A DNA stretch of 64,000 nucleotides from positions 4,235,954 to 4,299,953 of the forward strand of contig NC_061804.1 of assembly GCF_021462225.1 (NCBI RefSeq), written 5' to 3'. This document shows, in pieces, positions 42,843-54,820 of the stretch; position 1 is the first letter of the stretch, and each line of letters begins with the position of its first letter. The notes beneath the pieces were generated by a model that did no database searches, was not told where the DNA came from, and saw nothing but the letters and a program-made list of their open reading frames with translations. Made by a program: the position numbers and the translations under genes. The stretch is from Girardinichthys multiradiatus. Its lineage: Eukaryota > Chordata > Actinopteri > Cyprinodontiformes > Goodeidae.

Positions 42843-44236
42843 TGTTGCTGGGGAGACATCCACAGACAGAATGATTGTGTATGTGTAGTGCATAGCAGCT
42901 TGGGGTATAAAACGTAAAGTAACGCAGCCCCCAATGAGACAACACACAGACGTTTCCAGGTACCCGTGTAAGTGTGATGTCTCCCTCTTTGAGTTCAGAT
43001 TGGTTTTTATAAACTTGTGGAAACGTACAACTGATCTCTGACTGAGGATTGTCCTTTGGGGGTGCCAAATAAAGAGTTGATGAGAGGTGAGGAGTAATGT
43101 AAGAGTTAACGAACGGCTAGTAAAGTTTTCCTACCTCGACACTGGTTACCAGAATCAAACAAATATCACTAATAAAAGGGTTGTTATCAAATTTAGTAAA
43201 TGATGTTTAGGAACTATTATTCACTAGCTTGAAAACCATCAACCTTTCTGTTGAATACTCTTTAGTAGCAAGCACGTGTTCTTACCGGTTAGCAGTTAAG
43301 CTAACAAAGAAGCGGATAGCTTAGCACCAGAATCAACACATACCTTTAAAATACCAGGGATAATAAAAGGGTTAAAATGCACAAGCGCGGACGGCGCGTT
43401 ATGAGCAATGTTCTGTTTAAAATCACCCTTTAAATAAAGTTTATCTTAACCTTAAAACATACAAAAAACACAAACCGGCCCGTGTGCAGATTGTGTACAG
43501 ATAGCCTGCTAGCACTAAGATAGCCGAGTTTCACACAAACTTCATAAAATGAAAACGTTTAGATCAGTTCATCCTAAATCTGTCTCTGCCCAAAACACCT
43601 AACCTCATGAACCATGGTGAGGAAACGTTGTCCAAGGGGCGAAGCTTGAAGAAACGTCCACAGTCAACAAGCGGTTAGCTTTCAGCTAACCTCTGCGTTC
43701 GCTCTGTGAACAAAAGGGTTAGCTCCGGAGCTGTAGCTGGACGGCTCGTCCTGTCCGCTGCGGTCTCTCCTGTCTTCCTTCCAGGCTGGGAGACCGCGTC
43801 TTTGCAGGCGCTTCTCTCGAACACCGTTTGCGTCTGCGGGGGCTCGGAGAGACAGTCAAGCAATGCTTGTACCTCAATTATCCCCGTTCATGAATGAAAA
43901 TACCAGATACACAGACAGTATTTCATCCGTACTTAACTTTGCATATGATCGATGATCGTATGGCTTCCTTGGATCCGATGAAGAGTTTATGTCTTTTGCC
44001 AGCAAAAGACATCAGCGCGCTGGGCCTCCCCTGACCGGTCCTTCTCGAAGGCCTTGTGGAAAGAGGGCGGATGTAGCAACAGCTGTGCTTTTATTTGGGT
44101 AGTGGCATCACAGGAAGTCCGCAATTATCCCGTTTCCTGGCTGTGCCGGAAGAAGGTTAATGCACTTTATTTTGAAAGTTCCAGAAATGTCCGTACCGGA
44201 GTTTAATGTTGAAATCCATGGCTGTGGGTCCCAACA
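42843..44236. repeat. Long LTR-like repeat (about 1.4 kb)
   Basis: The stretch starts TGTTGCTGGGG and ends GTCCCAACA, so its ends are TG...CA with TGTTG/CAACA inverted. It holds TATAAAA at 42907-42913, AATAAA words, and GTTAGC/GCTAAC inverted pairs. No ORF longer than about 85 codons is seen. It could be a solo LTR of a complex retrovirus-like element, but no target-site duplication was found, so this is tentative. Confidence 0.35.
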
Positions 44237-45999
44237 TTGTCAATAAATGAAATTATTGACAAAAAACCCAATTCTTAGTGCAAAGACTTCGAATAGAAAC
44301 CTTGAATATGGCAATAAATCAGGTAGCTTTTTAGCTAACCAGCTAAAAATAAATAAAGAAAAGACAACTATATTTGCTATTAAAGACTCGACAGGGAATA
44401 CAGTTTATGATCCTGAAAGAATAAACAGCAATTTCAGAGATTTCTACAAAGCCATATACCCACCACAGATAGACCCATCAGATAATGACATTGATCAATT
44501 TCTGGATAAAGTAACACTTCCTAAATTATCAGATAATTAAGCGATGGCCCTGGATGTACCATGCCCAATTAAAAGGCTCCAGGCCCAGATGGATTCCCAA
44601 CAGAGTTCTACAAAGAATTCTGGAATATTTTGGCTCCAATATTCCAAAGAATGTTGCAGGAAACCGAAGAAAACGGCATACTTTTGTCAAATATGAATTC
44701 TGCCAACATCACTCTCCTGTTAAAACCAGGAAAAGACCCACTACTTCCTACCAGCTACTATCCCATATCCCTTTTATAAAAGACAAATTCACACAGATTA
44801 CTTAATTCAATACACTATTCCGACAGTAAAAATATTGAAACCAATATATTATCTCTAGATGCAGAAAAAGAATTTGATAGAGTGAACTGGAAATTCTTGT
44901 TTGCAACCTTGAGTAAATTTGGTTTTGGAAACTCTTTATTTGTATCAGGACAAATAACCAAACATCTTCCGGCTTCTACCTTCAGAGGGGCACAAGGTAG
45001 GGATGCCCACTTTCGCCCTCATTATTTGCTATTTTTATTGAACCACTAGCGGTAGCAATCAGGCAAACTAAAGATATTAAAAGCATAAAGTGCATGAATA
45101 TTGAACATAAAAGCAGTCTTTATGCAGATTATGTATTACTTTTTCTCCAGCATTTGTAAACATCTGTCTCTCAGGAAATTGGATTGATAAATTCTTTCTC
45201 AAGAATTTCAGATTATTCTATGAATTGGTTAAAATTGACAGTTCTTCCAATCAATTGTTCTTTCCACAATTCCCTTAAAACACAACTACAGTCAGGGAAT
45301 ATTACATATTTGGGTATTAATGTTTCTCCTAGACTCGCAGATTTAACTAAACTAAACCATATCCTGCTTTTAAAAAAAGTGGAAGATGATCTCGCTAGAT
45401 GGAAATCTCTACCCATATCACTCATGGGCAGGGTTGCTTCAATAAGAATGATGATGTTGCCAAAAATCAATTACTTATTCCCAATGATCCCAAATAAACC
45501 GTTATCTGAATTTCTTTGGAAAGATAAACCCCTGCGTATTAGCTTAACACTACAAAGGACCAAAGATAAAGGAGGACTAGATCAGCCAAACTTTCATCAT
45601 TACTCCTTAGCCAGCAGTCTACAATACATCTCAAAATGGTTTAAACATCTAGTCTTCTAGATGACCCCTGGCTAGATGTAAAACAGACATAATGCAATAA
45701 TATTAAGATTTCAGATCTACCATTTATTAGCTCAAATATTAAACAACAGGTATGCTTTAAATGCCTCAATATCAGCAACTCTGACAGCATGGTGAGAATA
45801 TCTAAAATGACAAGGTCTTCACTAATCCCATGCAGACGTACACCCATCTGGAACAACCCTGACATCCTACAAAAAAGAATATGATAAACTTTCCAGATTG
45901 GAGAAGTAAAGGAATTGAATACCTGGAACATATATTTGAAGGAATTCAGTTCATCCCTTTTAACAGATTAATTATACAATATGGGATGGACAAGAATAC
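44237..45999 (+). pseudogene. L1/Tx1-type LINE ORF2 remnant
   Basis: Across frames the text follows an L1/Tx1 ORF2: DPSDNDIDQFLDKVTLPKLS at 44470, GPDGFPTEFYKEFWNILAPI at 44580, NSANITLLLKPGKDP at 44700, [20 protein letters not shown] near 45000, a YADY-type catalytic site near 45120 (degraded), YLGINVSP at 45300 and WKSLPISLMGRVASIRMMML near 45410. Internal deletions and stops are many. It continues after a solo LTR at 46679-46980. Confidence 0.8.
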
Positions 46000-46672
46000 T
46001 GTAGAGGCATAAAGCTGTGTTTGAATAGATTAAAAGTGTTATTATTGTGTTTACCATTATAAGATGAATTCTGTGAATTCTTTCTTCTGTGCATAAGGAA
46101 ATAGGCCTGTCTGGAAACAGATTACATTAGGGAAAAGTTCTTGGCGAGAGGTAAAGACTGATGAGTTTGTTATTGCAGGAGATCTTGTGATATTCTGACT
46201 CTGCCAGGCCAGTGTGACATGGAATAATAAGAGCTTGCATTGTGTTTCAGTTGGGAATGTTTTGATATCCCTAAAGTCCTGCCAGGTCAATTTGACCTGA
46301 GAGTTTGCATCCAGATAAAGTCATGAGAGTGTTATTATAAAATGTCACGTACGCCAATCTGATGTCTTCCAGATGTTGGCTGAATGTGTATTCTCGGAAA
46401 AGTAGAGAAAGCAATGTTGTGGATGCCAGATGTATTACGTAAATGAATATGATGTATTTCAATTGGTCAAGAGAATCCAAATACACACCAATGCTTTGTA
46501 TCTGTATAAAAACCGCCCCGTAAAGACTGAAGGCAGGGAGACTTCTGGAATTGTGAAGATGCTGTTTGTGCGCTTTGAATAAAGTCCCCTCTCGTGAAGA
46601 TTGTTTCAAGGGAGACTTTTTCTGAGTACTGTTTTAATTATTTTGGCTCAGAGATTAGACCGCTCGCTCCCA
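46000..46672 (+). repeat. Solo retroviral LTR in L1 remnant
   Basis: The block starts TGTAGAGGC and ends near GCTCCCA. It has TATAAAAACC at 46505 and AATAAAG at 46578, about 75 bp apart, the U3/R layout of a retroviral LTR. AATAC is found on both sides (six bases with one mismatch, GAATAC and AAATAC). The L1 protein text rejoins across it (GMDKNT then LEYQQIQS). No internal viral genes are near, so it is a recombined solo LTR. Confidence 0.7.
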
Positions 46673-46678
46673 AAATAC

Positions 46679-46980
46679 ATTTTTAGAATATCAACAAATT
46701 CAATCCATAATAAAAAATTTATTTAGGCTAAAAAACGTTGGCCACAATGAAGAATTAATAGATGTATACCTTCAAATTCTTCAGCTTCACCTTCAGCTTC
46801 AGCTTCGTTCTTCCAAAACAAAATTGATCACAGACACACATTAAAACTAGTTTTGGAATGCATAAAGCAGACAAACATTATTCTTAGTTGCAATTTTATT
46901 GATAATGCTTAAAAGATAGATCTGTACAAAGAAACCAACAGATTTAAATAAGCTCTACCAATTCTGATCAGTCTGATATT
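46679..46980 (+). pseudogene. L1/Tx1 ORF2 remnant, right part
   Basis: The text EYQQIQSIIKNLFRLKN right after the solo LTR continues the L1 protein of 44237-45999. After about 46980 the resemblance is lost. Confidence 0.5.
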
Positions 46981-47898
46981 GAGCCAGTACCATGCCAGGA
47001 CCTTACTGATGAATACAAGAAGCATGTGGTTTCTTTGCAACTAGCTGAAGAACATTTAAATAAATGTAGACTTTATTGATCTCAGAATTGAGAAAAATTA
47101 TGTTTGGTGTATGTGGTGTATTTTAGACCGTAAATGTGATATTGGCTATGTATCAATTAGAAAGAATATGCAGAAAATTCTAGCTTGTCCACCCAATTCT
47201 TTTTCAGTCAACCCTGAAAGAAAAAAGGTTCAAATGTCCTTAGAGGCACCAAATTATTGACATTTATTGCCATAATGACTGTGGAAAAACTTCCCACCAG
47301 CTCTGTGTTTAACAGATTGACATCATTGCTGTTGGACGGAAATCTTGTATTTCCAAAATGGTACTTTTTGGGAATTGAAAAAAAAAACATCTGGTGTCTG
47401 AATTGAAATTCTAGATTCATGAAAGTTTCATGCTCTTCTTGACACTTTTCACAGGAAATGAATTCATGCATTCACTGCAGACAGATGTGAAGGGTAAAAA
47501 ACAATTGATTTTCACAAGAAAACATGAATAATGACTAAAACTGGTGGTAGAAGGTTTTGTGTTTTTTTTTTTCTGACAGCGACATCATGGATATCTATTA
47601 TGGTTATAAATAACACTTATAAATAACACTCAGACAAGGGAACACATTTGGGTGTCGACAGAGTCCTGTGAATTAATTTAGTCAGTCAGATCCCTGTACA
47701 GCAGATAGCTACTTCTGTTTTAAATGATGATTTTCATCGTGTTCACAGGGAGTTTCAGCTTCTGGAAGATGAATCTTAATCCCTAAATGTAGGATCAGAC
47801 ATTTTAAAAACAGCTTTCTTACTACTGCTGTTACTGAGCTGAACAAGCAGAAATGATACCAGCACTCTTAATAGATTTTAATGGATTTAACTGATTTT
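46981..47898. other. No gene seen
   Basis: An AT-rich stretch with many stops in all frames. A minus-strand ORF at 47208-47471 has no recognisable content. Confidence 0.5.
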
Positions 47899-48400
47899 TG
47901 TCATGATGTAGGGTTGTTTGGTGTTTGGTTTCGGGTTTCTTCCTATGTTTTTCACAGTTAAGGTTTTGACTAATGCTTTTTGTTTTGTCATCTTGTTCAT
48001 GGTTTGTCAAGTTTGGTTTTCGGATCTGGTTATGCTTTTGCTTCATGTTTTTCTAGTTTGTGTTCAAGAGTCTCTGTTTTGCTCCAGTCACGTTTTGTTC
48101 TGTTAATTAAGTTTATTCAGTTCACCTGCTTCAAGTAAATCTGTCTCCTTACTCCACCTGGTTTTCACGCCATATATTCACACCTGTTCTGTTTAGTCTT
48201 CGCAGAAACATCTCATGCTCATGTCAAGTTTGATGCTCAAGTCTTGTTTTTTGATCATGCCATGCCTGTCTTGCCCGCTTGTTTGTTTTGTTCCTGCCTC
48301 CTGTAGTGAGTGAGTTTTCGTTATTAAATCTTTTTCACTTACCATCACGCTGCCTGCTCGTCTGCATTCTGGGGTGCAATATCAAGTAAACCATAACAGA

Positions 48401-49447
48401 ATGTTTCCGCCAACAACGAACCTTGCGGAGGAGCATCAGGCTGGCTCCATGGACCTCTTTACTTTCCTGTCTCGAGAGGCGGAGAAGTCGTTGCGTTGTT
48501 CTGCGGGGCTGTCAGTGCCGCAGTCGGCTTATGAAGGATCCAGGTTGGCGATTCCAGTTCCGGGGACAGGTCCCCTTCGTCGCCGTTCTACGCCTCCTCC
48601 CCTGGTTGTGCACTCTGGTCCGACAGTGAGGCCCACGTCCTCCTCCCGCCGCAAGAAACGCCGACCTGCAGGGGTTCCGGAGGTGGTGTCCCAGCCAGCC
48701 TACGTGAGGGCTGCAGCAACTAAGCCCGCATCTTCGTCTGCCACAGCACTGTCTCCCAGGCTCGCTGCACCTCCGCCCATGCCGTCTGCGCTCGCTCCAG
48801 CCCGGAGTTCTGGGGCAACGCCTGTCGAGCTGGAGCAGCGCTTGAGGTTCTATGCACGCCAAATAAAGATCCTCAGGACGACTGGTCTCCTGTATTCCTC
48901 TCCTGAGCTGATGGAGAGGATAAGGCAGATTGAGATGGAGTATGAAGCGGCAGTAAGGCTGTTTTACTGCCATCCTCCATCATCCACGTCAAGTCTCCAG
49001 GAAGCTGCTGCAGAGCAGCCCACGTCACGTCCACAGCCTCAGCCTGACACACCACAGCCTCAGCCTGACACACCACAGCCTCAGCCTGACACACCACAGG
49101 CTCAGCATGACCCTAAGTCAGCCTCAACCCCCTCCACACGGCGCAGAAGACGTCGTAAGAGGGACGCCCCGGCTCAAGTCATCGGGGGCCCCGGCGACGC
49201 CTCTGCTTATGTCACTGAGTGTCCGGCCGACGCCTCAGCTCCTGCTCACATCAATGAGGGTCCGGCCGATGCCTCAGCTCCTGCTCACGTCACGGAGGAT
49301 CCCGTCGACCCCTCAGCTCCTGTTCCTAGTCTGCAGGAGTTTAAGGAACGTTTTGTCCTCGTTCTGGATTTTAAACCCAGAGCTGAGGGTTCGCCAGGCT
49401 CTGCTTCAGCCTCTGAGGGTTCGCCAGGCTCTGCTTCAGCCTCTTGA
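48401..49447 (+). CDS. Gag-like ORF of LTR-flanked element, copy 2 (function unknown)
   Basis: The start is set by homology to 16415 and lies two bases after the terminal repeat. The 348-residue product keeps the basic patch (SSRRKKRRP), the conserved helical block (ELEQRLRFYARQIKILRTTG and SSPELMERIRQIEMEYE) and Pro/Gln repeats, here QPQPDTP. A second basic stretch (TRRRRRRKRDAP), absent from copy 1, comes before the ASAPAH repeats. The stop at 49445-49447 arises inside a 30/31-bp minisatellite, where a 31-bp unit shifts the frame. Two separate ORF-bearing copies in one window suggest the ORF was kept while the family spread. No enzyme motif or known domain is seen. Confidence 0.6.
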   Translation: MFPPTTNLAEEHQAGSMDLFTFLSREAEKSLRCSAGLSVPQSAYEGSRLAIPVPGTGPLRRRSTPPPLVVHSGPTVRPTSSSRRKKRRPAGVPEVVSQPAYVRAAATKPASSSATALSPRLAAPPPMPSALAPARSSGATPVELEQRLRFYARQIKILRTTGLLYSSPELMERIRQIEMEYEAAVRLFYCHPPSSTSSLQEAAAEQPTSRPQPQPDTPQPQPDTPQPQPDTPQAQHDPKSASTPSTRRRRRRKRDAPAQVIGGPGDASAYVTECPADASAPAHINEGPADASAPAHVTEDPVDPSAPVPSLQEFKERFVLVLDFKPRAEGSPGSASASEGSPGSASAS

Positions 49448-49590
49448 GGGTTCGCCAGGCTCTGCTTCAGCCTCTGAGGGTTCGCCAGGCTCTGCTTCAG
49501 CCTCTTGAGGGTTCGCCAGGCTCTGCTTCAGCCTCTTGAGGGTTCGCCAAGCTCTGCTTCAGCCTCTGAGGGTTCGCCAGGCTCTGCGCC
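49385..49590 (+). repeat. 30/31-bp minisatellite at the end of the gag-like ORF
   Basis: Seven units of GAGGGTTCGCCAGGCTCTGC plus TTCAGCCTCT start at 49385, 49415, 49446, 49476, 49507, 49538 and 49568. Some units have an extra T (CCTCTTGAG), making 31 bp, which shifts the frame and gives TGA. Unit number would therefore change the protein end. Confidence 0.9.
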
Positions 49591-49779
49591 TCTGGAGTTC
49601 AACAGAGTGTCTGGGATGTCCTCTACTCTGCTCAGTCGGCCTCCCGCCTGAACTCTGTGCCTGCTCCGGACGACCTCCTGGTCGCCCGCCTGAACTCTGT
49701 TTTTGTTTTTCGCACTCCTACCAAGGCCCCCACCGCCCGCCCTGGTCAGGTTGTTTTTGTTTTTGTTTCCTACAAACTA

Positions 49780-50150
49780 TTGCTACTGTTTTGTTACAAA
49801 ACTCTAAGACAGATGGATGTTATAAGAAATCAAAATATAATATAAAAGACAGCATTTTGTTATTGTGCATTTCAATTGACACTGCTGTGTCATCACGCAA
49901 GCAAGAACCGTCCCAAATGTAAGGAAGGTGTGTTTCAAATTTATTGAAATAAATATTTTATTTGATTTCATTTTTTTTTTTTATTACAAAAAAAGATGTC
50001 TGTTTAGTTACCCTCAGTATTTACCCTTCTGCCTTCATATGATTTGGACCTTTCATTTGCCTGCCATGAGCCATCAGACTGTCCAAATTCACTTAGTTCT
50101 CACTCTGCATCAACCAACTCTGCTCATAAATTTAAGATCGCATTGCCACC
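49780..50150 (+). repeat. Older diverged unit at the left edge of the array
   Basis: ACAAAACTCTAAGACAGATG at 49796 onward and AAGCAAGAACCGTCCCAAAT near 49900 align with the array words ACAAAACTCTGAGATAGGTG and AAGGCACAAACAGTCCCATA, with many differences. The part 50010-50150 also matches 57010-57170. This is an older copy of the unit beside the recent array. Confidence 0.6.
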
Positions 50151-53100
50151 AGGTGAGCTACCCTCAAGTGTGTCTGCTTTGGGTGTGCTTAGAACCAATC
50201 AAAGGATTAGTCCCATTAGTGGTTTGAAGAGAAAAAAAGAAACCTGTTGTCTGAAAGTAAAACTATTTAAGTTATTGCTCTAGTTCCGTTTGACACAAAA
50301 CTCTGAGATAGGTGGATGTTTGTAAGAAATGAAAACCAAAAATGAAAGCCAGTCTTTTGTTCTACTGCACTTCAGTATATACTGCTTTGTCACCATGAAG
50401 GCACAAACAGTCCCATACCTAAGGAAGGCGTAGCTGTGACCAGCTTCAATGATAATTGTTATTGAATCACCACACCTTTATATTATAACAGTCTTAGTCA
50501 CAGGATTAAATGTGCATCTTTGACCATTAAATGTTCCCCTAATTAATCCTGTATAAATCCTTTACAATTTGAATGGGGATACATGGCAATAGAAAGATGC
50601 ACACACACCCACAAAGTAAGTAGGCAATAAAACGGTACTCAGATTGAGTAATTTTGACACAGAGCTAACGACCTCTGCATCAGTGTGGAAAAGACCAAAT
50701 TTCACCCTGCACTGTTCACCCAGGCATGCAGATCTCCGTCATACTTAAATGGATGGTGAACACATCCATCATCATAAAAAAGGCCTATTAAAGGCTGTAC
50801 TTTCTGAGAAAACTAGCATCTTTCTATAGGTGGAGACAAACCATATCAGGATAATCAAACAAACTACACTTAACCAATCAGAGAAGTCACCAGGCTCAGA
50901 TGGGGAATTACATGTTAATGTGAAAAATTATATGATGATAAATAAATAATTAACATTTTTAAATTCATTAATTACACCTAAAAAGGACAAAGAAAACAAC
51001 AAAACAGGGAGGGGTCAGAGTGGAATATATACAAAAAATACAGGTGTGAAGGGAAGAAAAATAGGTGGAAATATGGCAAACAAATTGTTCACATAGTATG
51101 CTTAATTCAAATTGTTTGTATTAAAATTCTATATAGCCTACTAGATATCAAGTGTCTTTTTACCTACTAGTTTATGGCTTGACATAGATGGTTAGATCAC
51201 TGATAAAGTGTAATAAACACTGTTAATTGAGTCACCAGGAACCAATGCTTTTAACTAGTACCACCTAGTGTTCAGACAGTGTCACACCAGGTGAGTGAGT
51301 GTCTAAATGTGTTGTATTTTCAGGTGAGCTACCCACAAGTGTGTCTGCTTTGGGTGTGCTTAGAACCAATCAAAGGATTAGTCCCATTAGTGGTTTGAAG
51401 AGAAAAAAAGAAACCTGTTGTCTGAAAGTAAAACTATTTAAGTTATTGCTCTAGTTCCGTTTGACACAAAACTCTGAGATAGGTGGATGTTTGTAAGAAA
51501 TGAAAACCAAAAATGAAAGCCAGTCTTTTGTTCTACTGCACTTCAGTAGATACTGCTTTGTCACCATGAAGGCACAAACAGTCCCATACCTAAGGAAGGC
51601 GTAGCTGTGACCAGCTTCAATGATAATTGTTATTGAATCACCACACCTTTATATTATAACAGTCTTAGTCACAGGATTAAATGTGCATCTTTGACCATTA
51701 AATGTTCCCCTAATTAATCCTGTATAAATCCTTTACAATTTGAATGGGGATACATGGCAATAGAAAGATGCACACACACCCACAAAGTAAGTAGGCAATA
51801 AAACGGTACTCAGATTGAGTAATTTTGACACAGAGCTAACGACCTCTGCATCAGTATGGAAAAGACCAAATTTCACCCTGCACTGTTCACCCAGGCATGC
51901 AGATCTCCATCATACTTAAATGGATGGTGAACACATCCATCATCATAAAAAAGGCCTATTAAAGGCTGTATTTTCTGAGAAAACTAGCATCTTTCTATAG
52001 GTGGAGACAAACCATATCAGGATAATCAAACAAACTACACTTAACCAATCAGAGAAGTCACCAGGCTCAGATAGGGAATTACATGTTAATGTGAAAAATT
52101 ATATAATGATAAATAAATAATTAACATTTTTAAATTCATTAATTACACCTAAAAAGGACAAAGAAAACAACAAAACAGGGAGGGGTCAGAGTGGAATATA
52201 TACAAAAAATACAGGTGTGAAGGGAAGAAAAATAGGTGGAAATATGGCAAACAAATTGTTCACATAGTATGCTTAATTCAAATTGTTTGTATTAAAATTC
52301 TATATAGCCTACTAGATATCAAGTGTCTTTTTACCTACTAGTTTATGGCTTGACATAGATGGTTAGAACACTGATAAAGTGTAATAAACACTGTTAATTG
52401 AGTCACCAGGAACCAATGCTTTTAACTAGTACCACCTAGTGTTCAGACAGTGTCACACCAGGTGAGTGAGTGTCTAAATGTGTTGTATTTTCAGGTGAGC
52501 TACCCACAAGTGTGTCTGCTTTGGGTGTGCTTAGAACCAATCAAAGGATTAGCCCCATTAGTGGTTTGAAGAGAAAAAAAGAAACCTGTTGTCTGAAAGT
52601 AAAACTATTTAAGATATTGCTCTAGTTCCGTTTGACACAAAACTCTGAGATAGGTGGATGTTTGTAAGAAATGAAAACCAAAAATGAAAGCCAGTCTTTT
52701 GTTCTACTGCACTTCAGTAGATACTGCTTTGTCACCATGAAGGCACAAACAGTCCCATACCTAAGGAAGGCGTAGCTGTGACCAGCTTCAATGATAATTG
52801 TTATTGAATCACCACACCTTTATATTATAACAGTCTTAGTCACAGGATTAAATGTGCATCTTTGACCATTAAATGTTCCCCTAATTAATCCTGTATAAAT
52901 CCTTTACAATTTGAATGGGGATACATGGCAATAGAAAGATGCACACACACCCACAAAGTAAGTAGGCAATAAAACGGTACTCAGATTGAGTAATTTTGAC
53001 ACAGAGCTAACGACCTCTGCATCAGTGTGGAAAAGACCAAATTTCACCCTGCACTGTTCACCCAGGCATGCAGATCTCCATCATACTTAAATGGATGGTG

Positions 53101-54820
53101 AACACATCCATCATCATAAAAAAGGCCTATTAAAGGCTGTACTTTCTGAGAAAACTAGCATCTTTCTATAGGTGGAGACAAACCATATCAGGATAATCAA
53201 ACAAACTACACTTAACCAATCAGAGAAGTCACCAGGCTCAGATAGGGAATTACATGTTAATGTGAAAAATTATATGATGATAAATAAATAATTAACATTT
53301 TTAAATTCATTAATTACACCTAAAAAGGACAAAGAAAACAACAAAACAGGGAGGGGTCAGAGTGGAATATATACAAAAAATACAGGTGTGAAGGGAAGAA
53401 AAATAGGTGGAAATATGGCAAACAAATTGTTCACATAGTATGCTTAATTCAAATTGTTTGTATTAAAATTCTATATAGCCTACTAGATATCAAGTGTCTT
53501 TTTACCTACTAGTTTATGGCTTGACATAGATGGTTAGATCACTGATAAAGTGTAATAAACACTGTTAATTGAGTCACCAGGAACCAATGCTTTTAACTAG
53601 TACCACCTAGTGTTCAGACAGTGTCACACCAGGTGAGTGAGTGCCTAAATGTGTTGTATTTTCAGGTGAGCTACCCTCAAGTGTGTCTGCTTTGGGTGTG
53701 CTTAGAACCAATCAAAGGATTAGCCCCATTAGTGGTTTGAAGAGAAAAAAAGAAACCTGTTGTCTGAAAGTAAAACTATTTAAGTTATTGCTCTTGTTCC
53801 GTTTGACACAAAACTCTGAGATAGGTGGATGTTTGTAAGAAATGAAAACCAAAAATGAAAGCCAGTCTTTTGTTCTACTGCACTTCAGTAGATACTGCTT
53901 TGTCACCATGAAGGCACAAACAGTCCCATACCTAAGGAAGGCGTAGCTGTGACCAGCTTCAATGATAATTGTTATTGAATCACCACACCTTTATATTATA
54001 ACAGTCTTAGTCACAGGATTAAATGTGCATCTTTGACCATTAAATGTTCCCCTAATTAATCCTGTATAAATCCTTTACAATTTGAATGGGGATACATGGC
54101 AATAGAAAGATGCACACACACCCACAAAGTAAGTAGGCAATAAAACGGTACTCAGATTGAGTAATTTTGACACAGAGCTAACGACCTCTGCATCAGTGTG
54201 GAAAAGACCAAATTTCACCCTGCACTCTTCACCCAGGCATGCAGATCTCCATCATACTTAAATGGATGGTGAACACATCCATCATCATAAAAAAGGCCTA
54301 TTAAAGGCTGTACTTTCTGAGAAAACTAGCATCTTTCTATAGGTGGAGACAAACCATATCAGGATAATCAAACAAACTACACTTAACCAATCAGAGAAGT
54401 CACCAGGCTCAGATAGGGAATTACATGTTAATGTGAAAAATTATATAATGATAAATAAATAATTAACATTTTTAAATTCATTAATTACACCTAAAAAGGA
54501 CAAAGAAAACAACAAAACAGGGAGGGGTCAGAGTGGAATATATACAAAAAATACAGGTGTGAAGGGAAGAAAAATAGGTGGAAATATGGCAAACAAATTG
54601 TTCACATAGTATGCTTAATTCAAATTGTTTGTATTAAAATTCTATATAGCCTACTAGATATCAAGTGTCTTTTTACCTACTAGTTTATGGCTTGACATAG
54701 ATGGTTAGAACACTGATAAAGTGTAATAAACACTGTTAATTGAGTCACCAGGAACCAATGCTTTTAACTAGTACCACCTAGTGTTCAGACAGTGTCACAC
54801 CAGGTGAGTGAGTGCCTAAA
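50151..54820 (+). repeat. Tandem array, four units of 1,171 bp
   Basis: Units start at AGGTGAGCTACCC at 50151, 51322, 52493 and 53664, exactly 1,171 bp apart each time. The last unit ends early at GTGCCTAAAT (54820), where a LINE is inserted. Units differ at few positions. Each carries two AGGTGAG words (unit start, and AGGTGAGTGAGTG near its end) and a TTTTAAATTCATTAATTAC AT-rich core. No ORF longer than about 65 codons is kept, so it is noncoding satellite-like DNA. Confidence 0.95.

Larger units (their letters stand above)
47899..49757 (+). mobile_element. LTR-flanked element with gag-like ORF, copy 2 (3' repeat missing)
   Basis: This is homologous to 15934-17508: the terminal repeat runs from TGTCATGATG at 47899 to CCATAACA at 48398, with the ORF two bases later, as in copy 1. 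The 3' terminal repeat is absent; the copy ends near 49757, where diverged array sequence begins. It is more diverged from copy 1 in the terminal repeat than in the ORF. Confidence 0.7.
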
